From: Qipengyuania_C sp046254955
GTDB taxonomy: Bacteria; Pseudomonadota; Alphaproteobacteria; Sphingomonadales; Sphingomonadaceae
DNA: 64,000 nt
Reading direction: 5' to 3'
Assembly (NCBI RefSeq): GCF_046254955.1
Contig: NZ_JBJXRG010000001.1
Location: forward strand, 868,001-932,000
Below, piece by piece: positions 1 to 8,285 of the stretch. The translations under genes were made by a program, and so were the position numbers. Within the stretch, counting starts at the first letter, position 1. Each line of letters begins with the position of its first letter. The notes below the pieces were generated by a model. That model was not told where the DNA came from and made no database searches. It worked only from the letters and a program-made list of their open reading frames with translations.

Positions 1-825
1 GCCATTGGCGTTGCGGAGCCCGGTTGCGAACGGACGAGCCGATTGCTGGGCGAAGACATATTGCCAGATCATTGCCCGGCCCTCTTCGATCTCCATCCCT
101 TGCTCGCCGATATTGCTGAGCGAACCAACTGCAATGTAGAGATTCTCGCCCGCCTCATCGAGCTCGATATTGCGCATCCAGTGCCCACCGCCTGGCGGCA
201 GATCCATAAGCTTGCGGCCCTCACCTAACGATCCGGTAGAGCCAAGTTCATACGCAAATTCAAGGACTTCGTCATGATTGGCGATATATAGCTTGTTGTC
301 ATGCCAAGCGATGCCAGAGGGTGAGTCTAGCGTGGTCGTGAGCGCGATCTTCTCTTCGGCGGCTCCATCCCCGTCGCCATCGCGAAGCAGCATAAGGGTG
401 TTGGGCGATTCCCCTGCTGCGCCGGCTTGGGCAAAGAGGATCCCGGCAATGAATCCGCGGATTCTATCCATGATGCTGGGATCATCGTTGGCGCCCGCCG
501 ATTTGGGTGATCGCGTCAGCGTTACCAGCAAATCTCCGTTTGGCAGGGTATACATAACGCGCGGATGATCGAGGCCTTCGGCGAAGCGGGTCACTGCCAG
601 GCCTTGTGCAGCCTGCGGCACCGCGTCCTCCGCCCAGCCGACCGGCTCGGCAATTACAACGGTGGGGAATACTTCCTCTTGCGGTTCGCCGAGCTCAGGT
701 TCGGTGCCGGAAAGTTCTTCGACAGTCTGGTCGGCCACATCTGGCTCGATAAACCAGGCAGCTGCGAAGATCAGCAACAGGACTACGACGAGGAAAAAGG
801 CGAGGTTACTGCGTGCGCTGCTCAT
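1..825 (-). CDS. PQQ-dependent sugar dehydrogenase (sorbosone dehydrogenase family), partial
   Basis: The gene runs off the left edge of the window, so only the first 275 codons are present and the frame is open to base 1. Residues 9-26 form one hydrophobic anchor (FFLVVVLLLIFAAAW) preceded by a short basic stretch. An acidic spacer follows, then a beta-propeller-like start (LAVTRFAEGLDHPRVMYTLP, DGDGDG, SGIAWHDNKLYIANHDEV). This is typical of membrane-anchored, periplasmic sorbosone/glucose dehydrogenase-like proteins that use PQQ. The substrate cannot be read from the sequence. The start at 825 is chosen because the hydrophobic anchor follows directly. The product call is an inference from motif style. 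Confidence 0.72.
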   Translation of the reverse strand, partial: MSSARSNLAFFLVVVLLLIFAAAWFIEPDVADQTVEELSGTEPELGEPQEEVFPTVVIAEPVGWAEDAVPQAAQGLAVTRFAEGLDHPRVMYTLPNGDLLVTLTRSPKSAGANDDPSIMDRIRGFIAGILFAQAGAAGESPNTLMLLRDGDGDGAAEEKIALTTTLDSPSGIAWHDNKLYIANHDEVLEFAYELGSTGSLGEGRKLMDLPPGGGHWMRNIELDEAGENLYIAVGSLSNIGEQGMEIEEGRAMIWQYVFAQQSARPFATGLRNANG

Positions 826-887
826 GGCTCCAGCGAATAGGCAAGTGTGGCGCTTGCGGCAATGGCTAGCTTCGCTAGGGAGAGGCG

Positions 888-1376
888 ATGTTTGACTTCA
901 AGCCCGATGACAGTCTCGAAAAGGCGGAACTCTATCGCCAGCTTCTTGCCGCTGCCGGTGCGCTGATCGAGGGCGAGGATGATGCAATCGCCAACATGGC
1001 CAATGTCGCCTCGCTTATCGCGGAGTTCCTGCCCGGGCTGAACTGGGCCGGGTTCTACCGGATGGTGGAGGGCGAGTTGGTTCTGGGACCCTTCATCGGC
1101 CGGCCCGCGTGTATCCGCATTCCCTTGGGACAGGGCGTTTGCGGGACAGCAGCGCGCGACCGCGCGACGCAGCTGGTGCCGGACGTCCACTCTTTTCCGG
1201 GACATATTGCCTGCGATGCCGTGAGCCGGTCGGAGCTCGTCGTGCCGATCATCCTTGATGGCGAGGTCGTAGCAGTGCTTGATCTCGACAGTCCGCACTC
1301 CGACCATTTCGACACGGACGATAGCGAGGGAATGGAGCGGCTTGCAGCTTTGCTCGCGCCGTCATTCGCCGCCTGA
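888..1376 (+). CDS. msrC: Free methionine-(R)-sulfoxide reductase (GAF domain)
   Basis: A 162-residue single GAF-domain protein that reduces free methionine-R-sulfoxide in the cytoplasm, a repair step against oxidative damage. The family uses three cysteines, and all three are present at family spacing: Cys75 (PACIRI), Cys85 (GVCGT) and Cys109 (HIACDA). The NWAGFY motif near residue 52 and the LDLDSP motif near residue 131 are also typical. The gene is preceded by the AGGGAGAGGCG ribosome site. Its 3' end overlaps the 3' end of the convergent usher gene by 15 bases, so no terminator fits between them. Family length is usually 150-170 residues, so it is complete. Confidence 0.9.
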   Translation: MFDFKPDDSLEKAELYRQLLAAAGALIEGEDDAIANMANVASLIAEFLPGLNWAGFYRMVEGELVLGPFIGRPACIRIPLGQGVCGTAARDRATQLVPDVHSFPGHIACDAVSRSELVVPIILDGEVVAVLDLDSPHSDHFDTDDSEGMERLAALLAPSFAA

Positions 1377-4079
1377 AAGGCTCGCATTTGCCGCCATTAC
1401 TTGCGTGCCACTGTCCAGCTTGATCACTCCCAGCCTGGCAACATCATGATCGCGCTTGAGAACCAAGGCTTCGCCGAGGCCGCGCTTGACCGCCAGCGTG
1501 CGGGCCGAGCTTTCGCCTACCCTCAGGCGGTATTCGCCGTATGGCACACGCTGGAACAGGAAGAAGCCGTCGAAATCGCTCGCTGTGCGTGCGACTACTT
1601 TGCCAGCGCGATCGATTAGCTCGAGCTCGACCCCGCCGATCTCGATACCCGAAGTGTTGAGGAGCACGCCCTCCACTTCACCTGATGGCGAAATGGGCAG
1701 CTCGAGCATGGTCGAAACGCCGGGGCGTGGCACGACGACGATGCCCTTGGTCCCGGGCGCGAGAAACGGATCATCAAGCGACGATTCGTCGATCCCGACG
1801 ACGATCGGAATGAAGGGGCGCAGCTCGTCGACAATCGTCTGGCCCTTTTCGTCGGTAACCGCATCATGGCGGCGAAGACCTGCTTCCACGCGCACATCAG
1901 AGAGGAGCTCTTCGCCAGGCGAGCGGCGTCCATCGCCATTGTCATCACGGAACACGGTCACGGCCGCCTGACCGTTGCGCGCGAGCTTGCTTTCGGAGAA
2001 CCGGAGCCCACCGCCTCGCGGATCGGGCCCGAAACTGAAAGCAATCGACAAATTCGCACCGACCGCTCCATTGGTGGCGACGGTAGCGTCCGAACGCAGC
2101 GAGAACTTGTCGAAATAGCGCGTGTATCCAAGGCTGAAGCGCGTGGCATCCTCGCGTTGGAGATATTCGACTTCAGCCGCGATATCCGACCTTTCGGTGA
2201 GGGGTTTCTCCGCTGTGAAACGCGCGGATTCGAAACCTTTCTGCGGTCCGGAAAGCTCGAAGGTCGCATTGCCGCGCAGACGCAACCCAAAGAGGCGGGA
2301 ATTTGCCAGTAGACGGAGCTGATTACGCCGGAAGTCACCGCCAGAACCGGGTAGTTCGCGGCTTTCGTGAGCAAATTCGGCAGAAAGCGCAACGACTCTG
2401 GTCGCAACAGCCGTGCGGGCCTGGAAGTTCCGGATCCTGGTGCCATCGCGCAGCTGCGATTGGCTGCCCGCAAGCTGGATCGGCATCGCCAGCTTGCCAA
2501 GGCTTACCGAGGTGTCGATCTGCAAGCCGAATTCGTGATCGAGATTGCTCACGATCTGCTCGCTGTTAAATTCTCCGAAACCTTTTGCGGCGTGCAAGCC
2601 GAAATTGAATCGGCCCAGCTGACCCAAGGCATTGATTTGCGCCAGGGTTCCATTGCCGAATTCGTGCGCGCCCCCAAGCTCGACGAGCATGGGGCCGACA
2701 GTGCGCCACAAAGTTGTCTCGACATAGTCGCGCCGTTCTCCGGCCAGCCAGAAGCTCTGGTAGCCAAGCCCGACGCTGGTCTTCTTGTCGATTCCATGCT
2801 CAGCGCCCACGCCCCAGCGCCATTTGTTCGGCCCGAAACTGCGCTGCGGGTTGAGTTCGATCAGGTCGCGATCGTCCTGGAGCATGCCGGCCCAGTAGTA
2901 GGTCTTGCCGGGCTCAATATTGTTCGTCCCGACAGGGAAGCTGCTTTTCTCGCGCCTGACCTGGCCTTGCGGGCCATAGAGGACCACTTCGAGGTCGTTC
3001 CGGCCATAATAGAGGTCGATATTGAGGAACTCGTAGCGGCCGTCGGCACTATCGGTCTGGAATGCGATCAATTGGCCATTGCGATAAAGCTCCGCATCCC
3101 AGCCAGCAGGCAAGACGCCGCGAAGCGACGTTTCCGAGAAGCGCGCACGGTGGCCCAGCGGCTGGTTGGAGAGGAATGCCCCTCGCCCGACCGAAGTTTG
3201 CCCCGTCAGCTGCCCCGAGAATGTCTGCACATCACCTGCAGCCACCTGCGTGGCCTTGAGCGGACCGAGCAGACCCCCCTCAGGATCGTGTCGATAGGCG
3301 CGGATACGCAGCGAATCCGGCTCCAGATCGTTATTCGTTGCCAATCGCGCGGTGTAGCTCGCCTTGCCAAGCTCCCCGGCGGCGTAGAGTTCTACCCGCG
3401 CCGTGGTGCGATTGCCGGCTGGCGCATCCGACCGATAGCCCGCATGCGCAACCACATCCACCGAGGGGGTCCGCCACATCTTGTATTCCATATCCGCATG
3501 TGGATACGAAGAAATATCAAAGGCTTGCCGTTTCGGGCGCAACTTAGCGGCGCGACTTTTGCGCTCCAGCGCCTCGAGGAACGGCATCTTGCGATCGCTC
3601 TCAAGCCGAACCACCGCATTGTAGAGATCGGGCTTGAACTCCATCCCTAGCCAGCGCGACAAGGCCTTGGTGTCCACACACCACCCTTCCGGCGTGTCGT
3701 ATATCTCATGATTGACCGGAGCCACACCTGTGTTCACGTTTTGTACCGTATTTGAGGAGCGGTCGATCGTGATTTTCTGATCTTCCGAGAACAACCAGCC
3801 AGTTGCGCGGCGCGACTTCTTGTCGAGCCGGATCGGCAGGTCGAGCGATTGGATGACATCCGCCAAGTCGAGGCAAACACCTGTGTCGGTCTGGTAACCG
3901 CGGACATCTGAGATCATTTTATAGCTGCCGATAACCGGCTGCAGGAGGAGATAGTCGTCCTCATTGGCCTGCCATGTGGGCGCTTGGGATACTGACTGTG
4001 CCAGAACTGCTCCAGACGCGCCAAACGCCGCCGCAAATGCTGCGACGGCGCTGATGCCTCGAGAGAAGCGCCTGATCAT
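1362..4079 (-). CDS. Outer-membrane usher of a chaperone-usher fimbrial system
   Basis: A 905-residue exported protein with a signal peptide ending near residue 27 (GASGAVLAQ). The middle, about residues 190-700, alternates short beta strands and has the usher-type segment GWDAELYRNGQLIAFQT followed by a YEFLNIDLYYGRNDLE stretch, as in CS1/alpha-like ushers. The last ~200 residues hold two extra beta domains: one has a calcium-binding-like loop (FRDDNGDGRRSPGEE) and one resembles carboxypeptidase-regulatory domains (DFDGFFLFQRVPYGEYRLRV). It would form the outer-membrane pore that assembles pilin subunits delivered by the adjacent chaperone. It lies 34 bases after the chaperone gene. The exact usher clade is uncertain. 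Confidence 0.78.
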   Translation of the reverse strand: MIRRFSRGISAVAAFAAAFGASGAVLAQSVSQAPTWQANEDDYLLLQPVIGSYKMISDVRGYQTDTGVCLDLADVIQSLDLPIRLDKKSRRATGWLFSEDQKITIDRSSNTVQNVNTGVAPVNHEIYDTPEGWCVDTKALSRWLGMEFKPDLYNAVVRLESDRKMPFLEALERKSRAAKLRPKRQAFDISSYPHADMEYKMWRTPSVDVVAHAGYRSDAPAGNRTTARVELYAAGELGKASYTARLATNNDLEPDSLRIRAYRHDPEGGLLGPLKATQVAAGDVQTFSGQLTGQTSVGRGAFLSNQPLGHRARFSETSLRGVLPAGWDAELYRNGQLIAFQTDSADGRYEFLNIDLYYGRNDLEVVLYGPQGQVRREKSSFPVGTNNIEPGKTYYWAGMLQDDRDLIELNPQRSFGPNKWRWGVGAEHGIDKKTSVGLGYQSFWLAGERRDYVETTLWRTVGPMLVELGGAHEFGNGTLAQINALGQLGRFNFGLHAAKGFGEFNSEQIVSNLDHEFGLQIDTSVSLGKLAMPIQLAGSQSQLRDGTRIRNFQARTAVATRVVALSAEFAHESRELPGSGGDFRRNQLRLLANSRLFGLRLRGNATFELSGPQKGFESARFTAEKPLTERSDIAAEVEYLQREDATRFSLGYTRYFDKFSLRSDATVATNGAVGANLSIAFSFGPDPRGGGLRFSESKLARNGQAAVTVFRDDNGDGRRSPGEELLSDVRVEAGLRRHDAVTDEKGQTIVDELRPFIPIVVGIDESSLDDPFLAPGTKGIVVVPRPGVSTMLELPISPSGEVEGVLLNTSGIEIGGVELELIDRAGKVVARTASDFDGFFLFQRVPYGEYRLRVGESSARTLAVKRGLGEALVLKRDHDVARLGVIKLDSGTQVMAANASLSGGE

Positions 4080-4113
4080 TGTCCTGGTTTCCCCGCCCCC
4101 TGCTAGCCGCTAC

Positions 4114-4947
4114 TCATCGGAACACCGTATCGAGTGCGGCGATCAGGCCGCCGCCCGCTTCGGGCATGTCACGATATTCGAAGCGCAGCGATCCCTGCAT
4201 CAGGACAGCCTGCTCTGGAGTGAGCCGAAAGACTACGGAACGCTTTGAAAGTTCTGGATAAACCGCCAGGCCACGGGCCTCGAATACGGTCCCTTCTCCT
4301 GGTTTCACCACGCGGAGCATGCCGTAGGTTGAACTTGCGCCTTCCCGCGTGATGCCAAGGTGCAGCTCGGGTCCTTCCTCGCCCTGGATGAGCTGTGGCT
4401 CCACGATTCCGGCCTGTACGTCGACCTTGCCATGGCGGATGATGATCGGGATCGAGATCCCGTATATCGGAATAAGGTTGATCGATACGCCGGAAGCCGC
4501 CTCCTGCTGCTCAGCGATCGGACGCGGCTTCGGTATAGCACGAAAGAGCATGTGCGCCCGATACTCGCCGTCGGGCAATTCCGCTCCGGGGCGGGCCGCA
4601 ATCCGCACAGCTTGGGGTTGCCCTGGCGGTAGGCTTATCCGCCTTGGAGCATGGCGAATCATCTCCAGCGCGGCGGCCTCTTTGTTATTGGCCGAATCCT
4701 TAGCGACTTCGACAAGCGAGCCATCTTCGGTCATGCGGCGCAGCTCGAGCGAGATTCGATAGGTGGCTTCTTCGTCCCCGATATTGCTGAGGATCACTTC
4801 CGCCCCGCGGCGGCCATCAAGCACTACGCGGGTAGGCGCGACCAGCAAGTCACCTTGGGCCTGCGCTGGCGCGGCGATCCAGAGCCCGGACGCGGCACAC
4901 AGCAATGCCACGACATGAATTAGTGAACGCAAAGGCGAAAATCGCAT
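4114..4947 (-). CDS. Periplasmic fimbrial chaperone (PapD-like)
   Basis: A 277-residue exported chaperone. The signal peptide spans about residues 1-30 (basic start, then a hydrophobic run ending in APAQAQ). The first immunoglobulin-like domain begins LLVAPTRVVLDGRRGAEVIL and contains the ISLPPGQPQAVRI segment that corresponds to the conserved strand before the subunit-binding edge. A second domain follows from about residue 150. It would bind pilin subunits by donor-strand complementation and hand them to the usher encoded just downstream. It is at the long end for the PapD family (usually about 230-260 residues). A 213-base gap with a terminator separates it from the pilin gene. Confidence 0.85.
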   Translation of the reverse strand: MRFSPLRSLIHVVALLCAASGLWIAAPAQAQGDLLVAPTRVVLDGRRGAEVILSNIGDEEATYRISLELRRMTEDGSLVEVAKDSANNKEAAALEMIRHAPRRISLPPGQPQAVRIAARPGAELPDGEYRAHMLFRAIPKPRPIAEQQEAASGVSINLIPIYGISIPIIIRHGKVDVQAGIVEPQLIQGEEGPELHLGITREGASSTYGMLRVVKPGEGTVFEARGLAVYPELSKRSVVFRLTPEQAVLMQGSLRFEYRDMPEAGGGLIAALDTVFR

Positions 4948-5080
4948 GCGGTGAAACTCCAGAGCAATTGCTTCGGCGGAGGCATTGCCCTCCGCAATTT
5001 CACCTATGTTGGTAAGCAGACAGGGTTAAGATTGCTTAAACACTGACGGCGAAAACACTTCTTTATCGGCAGCCAACGAG

Positions 5081-5115
5081 AAAAGGCCGCACCCGGACTG
5101 GGCACGGCCTTTATC
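5081..5115 (-). terminator. Intrinsic terminator after the DUF4402 subunit gene
   Basis: Positions 5082-5089 (AAAGGCCG) pair perfectly with 5105-5112 (CGGCCTTT), with an inner CCC/GGG pairing. On the minus strand the stem is followed by a TTTT tract. It lies about 50 bases past the stop of the pilin-like gene and before the chaperone gene, so it probably stops most transcripts there and raises the ratio of subunit to chaperone and usher. Confidence 0.75.
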
Positions 5116-5160
5116 TTGATCGCAAACCCGACTTATGCGCCGGGGTCTGCGAAATTTGGC

Positions 5161-5697
5161 TTAGTTGTAGGCAACCGAAACGTTGTAGGTGCCGTCATAG
5201 ATGCCCGGAACTTCGCTGCCGTCAAAGTTGATCGTGCCGCCAACCGTGAAAGATCCTGCACCGCCGCCGTCGAGAGTGACCTGGTCACCCGTCGCGCTCG
5301 TGGTGAAGCTGTCGAGGACGATAACGTCCGATGCAAGCGTACCGGCGGTGGTCTGGCGAACCAAGTTCACCGAGGCGCTGGTGAAGCTGATATCGACTAC
5401 CAGGCCAGCGTTGCCGCCAGAAATATCGAAACCGGTGACGCTCGTCGTGCCCGAGCAAACGATGCTTGCATCGGTGCAATCGAGCGAATTGGCCGAATCG
5501 AGCGTTACCGTACCTGCGCCGGTAACAACCATCGAGCCGAAGTCCAATACCGTGCCGTCTTCGACGAGCGTCAGAGCCTGAAGCACTTCAGCGGTTGCGT
5601 CTGCAGTAGCATTGTCCTGAGCGAATGCAGCCGAGCTCATGCCCATTGCTGCAGCGATAGCGGCGCCTGCGGCACCAATACGAAGCTTGTTGATCAT
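5161..5697 (-). CDS. DUF4402 domain protein, probable fimbrial subunit
   Basis: A 178-residue exported protein. The start at 5697 (MINKLRIG) is preferred over an upstream ATG at 5748 because it gives a classic signal peptide (residues 1-27, ending SSAAFAQ) and has AAGGG about 10 bases upstream. The mature part is rich in Thr, Ser, Gly and Val. It contains two cysteines (DCTDASIVCSG) and ends NVSVAYN, the beta-rich profile of DUF4402 proteins. Such proteins often sit next to chaperone-usher genes and are thought to be pilin-like. The last strand ending in Tyr-Asn resembles the C-terminal chaperone-binding strand of pilins. The role as structural subunit is inferred from context. Confidence 0.75.
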   Translation of the reverse strand: MINKLRIGAAGAAIAAAMGMSSAAFAQDNATADATAEVLQALTLVEDGTVLDFGSMVVTGAGTVTLDSANSLDCTDASIVCSGTTSVTGFDISGGNAGLVVDISFTSASVNLVRQTTAGTLASDVIVLDSFTTSATGDQVTLDGGGAGSFTVGGTINFDGSEVPGIYDGTYNVSVAYN

Positions 5698-5896
5698 CTG
5701 GTCTAATCCCTTGTAAACTATGGTCTTCTTCCCCTGCGGGACGACCATTTGGAACCCCCCGCCGAATAGGGATCGCCCCCATTCGCAAGCCCTAAGTAGC
5801 GTTGCGGGGTTCAGTCTTTACTTCCGGGATTGGTTAACGGATTCGGGCAAAAATTAATGATTTACCCGTAGCTAAGGATCGTAAGCGGCATGATTC

Positions 5897-6880
5897 CTAG
5901 ATGTCGCCACCCGTGAGGCGCTGGCATATCAGGTCCAACTGGTCGAGCGTGCGGTAACGAATTGTCACCGCCCCCGAGCGCGGATCGGAATCGGTCTTGA
6001 TCCGCACATTCATCCCGAGGAACTCTTCAAGGTGCCCTTGGACTGCTATGATGTCCGCGTCTTTGGCTGGATCGCGAGGGGCGCGCGGCGATCGTTTGCC
6101 CTCAGGCACTCCGGCATTGCGCACGCGTTTCTCGACCTCTCGAACCGATAGGCTCTCCTTCACCGCTTGTCGGGCGAGTTCGATAGCGTCGTCATTGCCA
6201 ATCAGGGCGCGGGCATGCCCCATCGAGAGCTTGCCCGAAGCAACCAGGCCCAGGACCTCGTCAGGAAGCGATAGCAAGCGCATAAGGTTGGCGACGTGGC
6301 TGCGCGATTTGTCGACAAGCGTAGCAATTTCCGCTTGGGTCATCTCTTCTTCGTCAGCAAGCCTTTGATACGCCTGCGCTTCTTCGATGGGATTAAGGTC
6401 TTCGCGCTGGATATTCTCGATCAGTGCGAGGGCCATGACTTCACGGCTGTCGAGCTCACGAACTATTGCCGGGATGTCGTGCAAACGCGCCTTTTGGGCT
6501 GCCCGCCAGCGCCGCTCGCCTGCAACAATCTGAAAGCGTCCGCCCCCAACTGGCCTGACGATGATTGGCTGGATCACCCCGCGCGCCGCAATCGATTCGG
6601 CGAGTTCGGCTAAGGAATCCTCATCGAAATGCGTTCGCGGCTGATCCGGCATCGGCTCGATCGAGGCGATGGAGAGCGATTGCAGCCCCATTTCCTTGGC
6701 TTGATTCGGGCGTGGAGCGCCAGAGTCCGCTCCATCACGATTGGCTGCTACGGAGCCGGACTGCACGAGCGGCTCTTCGCGCCGGGTTTCGCCCAAGAGC
6801 GCGCCCAAGCCCTTGCCAAGGCGCTTTTTCGCGGCCGGAGGCTTTGATTCCTGCGACTTGCTATCGCTTTCGCTGCTCAT
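5897..6880 (-). CDS. parB: Chromosome partitioning protein ParB
   Basis: A 327-residue centromere-binding CTPase clamp. The N-terminal RLGKGLGALLG motif at residues 20-30 is the ParA-contact region. The GERR motif at 121-124 and the ENIQRE motif at 155-160 belong to the CTP-binding/clamp core. A helix-turn-helix spans about 182-204 (TQAEIATLVDKSRSHVANLM), followed by a C-terminal dimerisation domain. The start at 6880 overlaps the parA stop in ATGA, which rules out the longer upstream reading. It lies about 10 kb from the proposed origin. Three parS-like sites lie in or beside the upstream genes of the same block. ParB spreading from these sites is expected to condense and position the origin region. 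Confidence 0.96.
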   Translation of the reverse strand: MSSESDSKSQESKPPAAKKRLGKGLGALLGETRREEPLVQSGSVAANRDGADSGAPRPNQAKEMGLQSLSIASIEPMPDQPRTHFDEDSLAELAESIAARGVIQPIIVRPVGGGRFQIVAGERRWRAAQKARLHDIPAIVRELDSREVMALALIENIQREDLNPIEEAQAYQRLADEEEMTQAEIATLVDKSRSHVANLMRLLSLPDEVLGLVASGKLSMGHARALIGNDDAIELARQAVKESLSVREVEKRVRNAGVPEGKRSPRAPRDPAKDADIIAVQGHLEEFLGMNVRIKTDSDPRSGAVTIRYRTLDQLDLICQRLTGGDI

Positions 6881-7653
6881 GCTGCCTTCCTCCGCTCTGG
6901 AAGCCTTCCAATCAGTTCGCGCGCCAAAGTCATGTAAGCGCGGCTTCCCGCACAATTATGGTCGTAGATCAGCGCCGGCAGTCCATGACTGGGCGCCTCT
7001 GACAAGCGGACATTGCGCGGGATCACCGCTTCAAACACCAGATCGCCAAGGCAATCTCGCACATCGTCGGCGACCTGGTCGGTCAACCGATTGCGCCGAT
7101 CGAACATGGTCAGCACGATGCCAATGATACCGAGGTCTGGATTGAAGCGCTGCTGGACCTGCTCAACCGTCTGCAAAAGCTGGCTAAGCCCTTCCAATGC
7201 AAAGAATTCACACTGCAGCGGCACCAGCAAGGTATCGGCCGCGCCAAGCGCATTGAGCGTCAGGAGCCCAAGCGATGGCGGACAGTCAATAAAGCAGATC
7301 TCGTGTCCGTGATGGCCAGCCAAAGCTCTGCTAAGCCGCGACGTACGATCTTTGACTGAAACCAGCTCGACTTCAGCGCCACTCAAGTCAACCGTCGCGG
7401 GGACAATGTCGAGACCCGGGATATTCGTCTTGCTGACACAATCCCTTAAGGAGACCTCGTCAACCAGAATATCATAGCTCGAAACTTCGCGATCAGCGGC
7501 CATAACCCCCATGCCGGTCGAAGCGTTTCCTTGAGGATCAAGATCGATAAGCAAGGTTTTCCAACCTGTTGCCGCCATGGCAGTCGCGATATTGATGGCA
7601 GTGGTGGTTTTGCCAACACCGCCCTTTTGGTTTGCGACCGCTATGGTGATCAT
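6877..7653 (-). CDS. parA: Chromosome partitioning ATPase ParA
   Basis: A 258-residue Soj/ParA-type ATPase that segregates the origin by binding non-specific DNA in its ATP form and being released by ParB. The deviant Walker A motif KGGVGKTT is at residues 10-17. Walker A' (LLIDLDPQGNAS) and Walker B (ICFIDCPPSLG) follow. The gene begins two bases after the rsmG stop and overlaps parB by four bases, so mnmG, rsmG, parA and parB are likely transcribed together. The length is normal for chromosomal ParA, and there is no N-terminal DNA-binding domain of the plasmid type. Confidence 0.96.
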   Translation of the reverse strand: MITIAVANQKGGVGKTTTAINIATAMAATGWKTLLIDLDPQGNASTGMGVMAADREVSSYDILVDEVSLRDCVSKTNIPGLDIVPATVDLSGAEVELVSVKDRTSRLSRALAGHHGHEICFIDCPPSLGLLTLNALGAADTLLVPLQCEFFALEGLSQLLQTVEQVQQRFNPDLGIIGIVLTMFDRRNRLTDQVADDVRDCLGDLVFEAVIPRNVRLSEAPSHGLPALIYDHNCAGSRAYMTLARELIGRLPERRKAA

Positions 7654-7655
7654 GC

Positions 7656-8285
7656 CTACATCCTTTCGCTCTTGGAGAGCTTCCCAACCAGAATTCCCGC
7701 CTCCGGATCGGTTACTGATTGTTCCACGTGGAACATCTTACGTGCAGAGCGCGGTAGTTCATGCAGTTCTTGCGCCGCAGAGCGGCCTTTGGGCAAGACC
7801 CAATATGTGGCGTCTGTGGAGAAGCGAGCGGATAAGTCGATCAGTTTCGGCAGCGGTGCAAAAGCGCGAGCGGTGATGACGTCCACTTTGCAGTCGCTCA
7901 CCAACTCCAATCGAGAGCCTTCAATCTGGACATTAGCAAGACCAACAGCCTGCGCAACGTCGTGCAACCAATCAACCCGCCGCCTGCGCGATTCAACAAG
8001 GATGAAGCGAAAATTCGGGCGCATACAGGCGAGAATAATCCCGGGGAGTCCCGGCCCAGTGCCAAGATCCAACCATGTCAGTGTTTCACGTGGAACATGG
8101 TCGAGCAACTGGGCGGAATCGGCTAGATGGCGGATCCAGGCCTGTTCAAGCGAACGCGCGGAAACCAAGTTTTGGTGAGTGTTCTCTTCGCGCAGGGCGG
8201 CGAGGTAGCTCTCGACCTTCTCCATTGCCTCCAAATCGCAGCGTTCCGAAACAAATTCCCGCGCTTGTCCCTCGCTGTGTATCAC
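7656..8285 (-). CDS. rsmG: 16S rRNA (guanine(527)-N7)-methyltransferase RsmG (GidB)
   Basis: A 209-residue SAM-dependent methyltransferase modifying G527 of 16S rRNA. The SAM-binding motif LDLGTGPGLPG spans residues 72-82. The N-terminal helical part carries NLVSARSLEQAWIRHLADS, and RAFAPLPKLI follows the fold core; both are typical of GidB. The start ATG overlaps the mnmG stop (ATGA). The coding sequence contains two parS-like palindromes (7720-7735 and 8082-8097), so part of its codon choice is constrained by ParB binding. The mnmG-rsmG-parA-parB order is the conserved origin-proximal cluster of many bacteria. Confidence 0.94.
   Translation of the reverse strand: MIHSEGQAREFVSERCDLEAMEKVESYLAALREENTHQNLVSARSLEQAWIRHLADSAQLLDHVPRETLTWLDLGTGPGLPGIILACMRPNFRFILVESRRRRVDWLHDVAQAVGLANVQIEGSRLELVSDCKVDVITARAFAPLPKLIDLSARFSTDATYWVLPKGRSAAQELHELPRSARKMFHVEQSVTDPEAGILVGKLSKSERM
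7720..7735. promoter_or_regulatory. parS centromere site 1 (inside rsmG)
   Basis: TGTTCCACGTGGAACA is a perfect 16-bp palindrome identical to the widely conserved chromosomal parS consensus. It lies in the 3' part of rsmG, about 840 bp upstream of the parB start. Confidence 0.93.
8082..8097. promoter_or_regulatory. parS centromere site 2 (inside rsmG)
   Basis: TGTTTCACGTGGAACA differs from the perfect palindrome at one base and keeps the CACGTG core and GGAACA arm. Sites of this form are known ParB targets in alphaproteobacteria. Confidence 0.9.

Noticed and set aside
2367..3650. Long plus-strand open frame (427 codons) opposite the usher gene
   Set aside because: It lies wholly antisense to a gene with clear signal peptide and family segments, and its composition (Arg/Ala/Gln-rich, no motif) fits a GC-rich shadow frame.
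5026..5039. CtrA-type site TTAA...TTAA before the chaperone gene
   Set aside because: The spacer is six bases, not seven, so it does not fit the known pattern.
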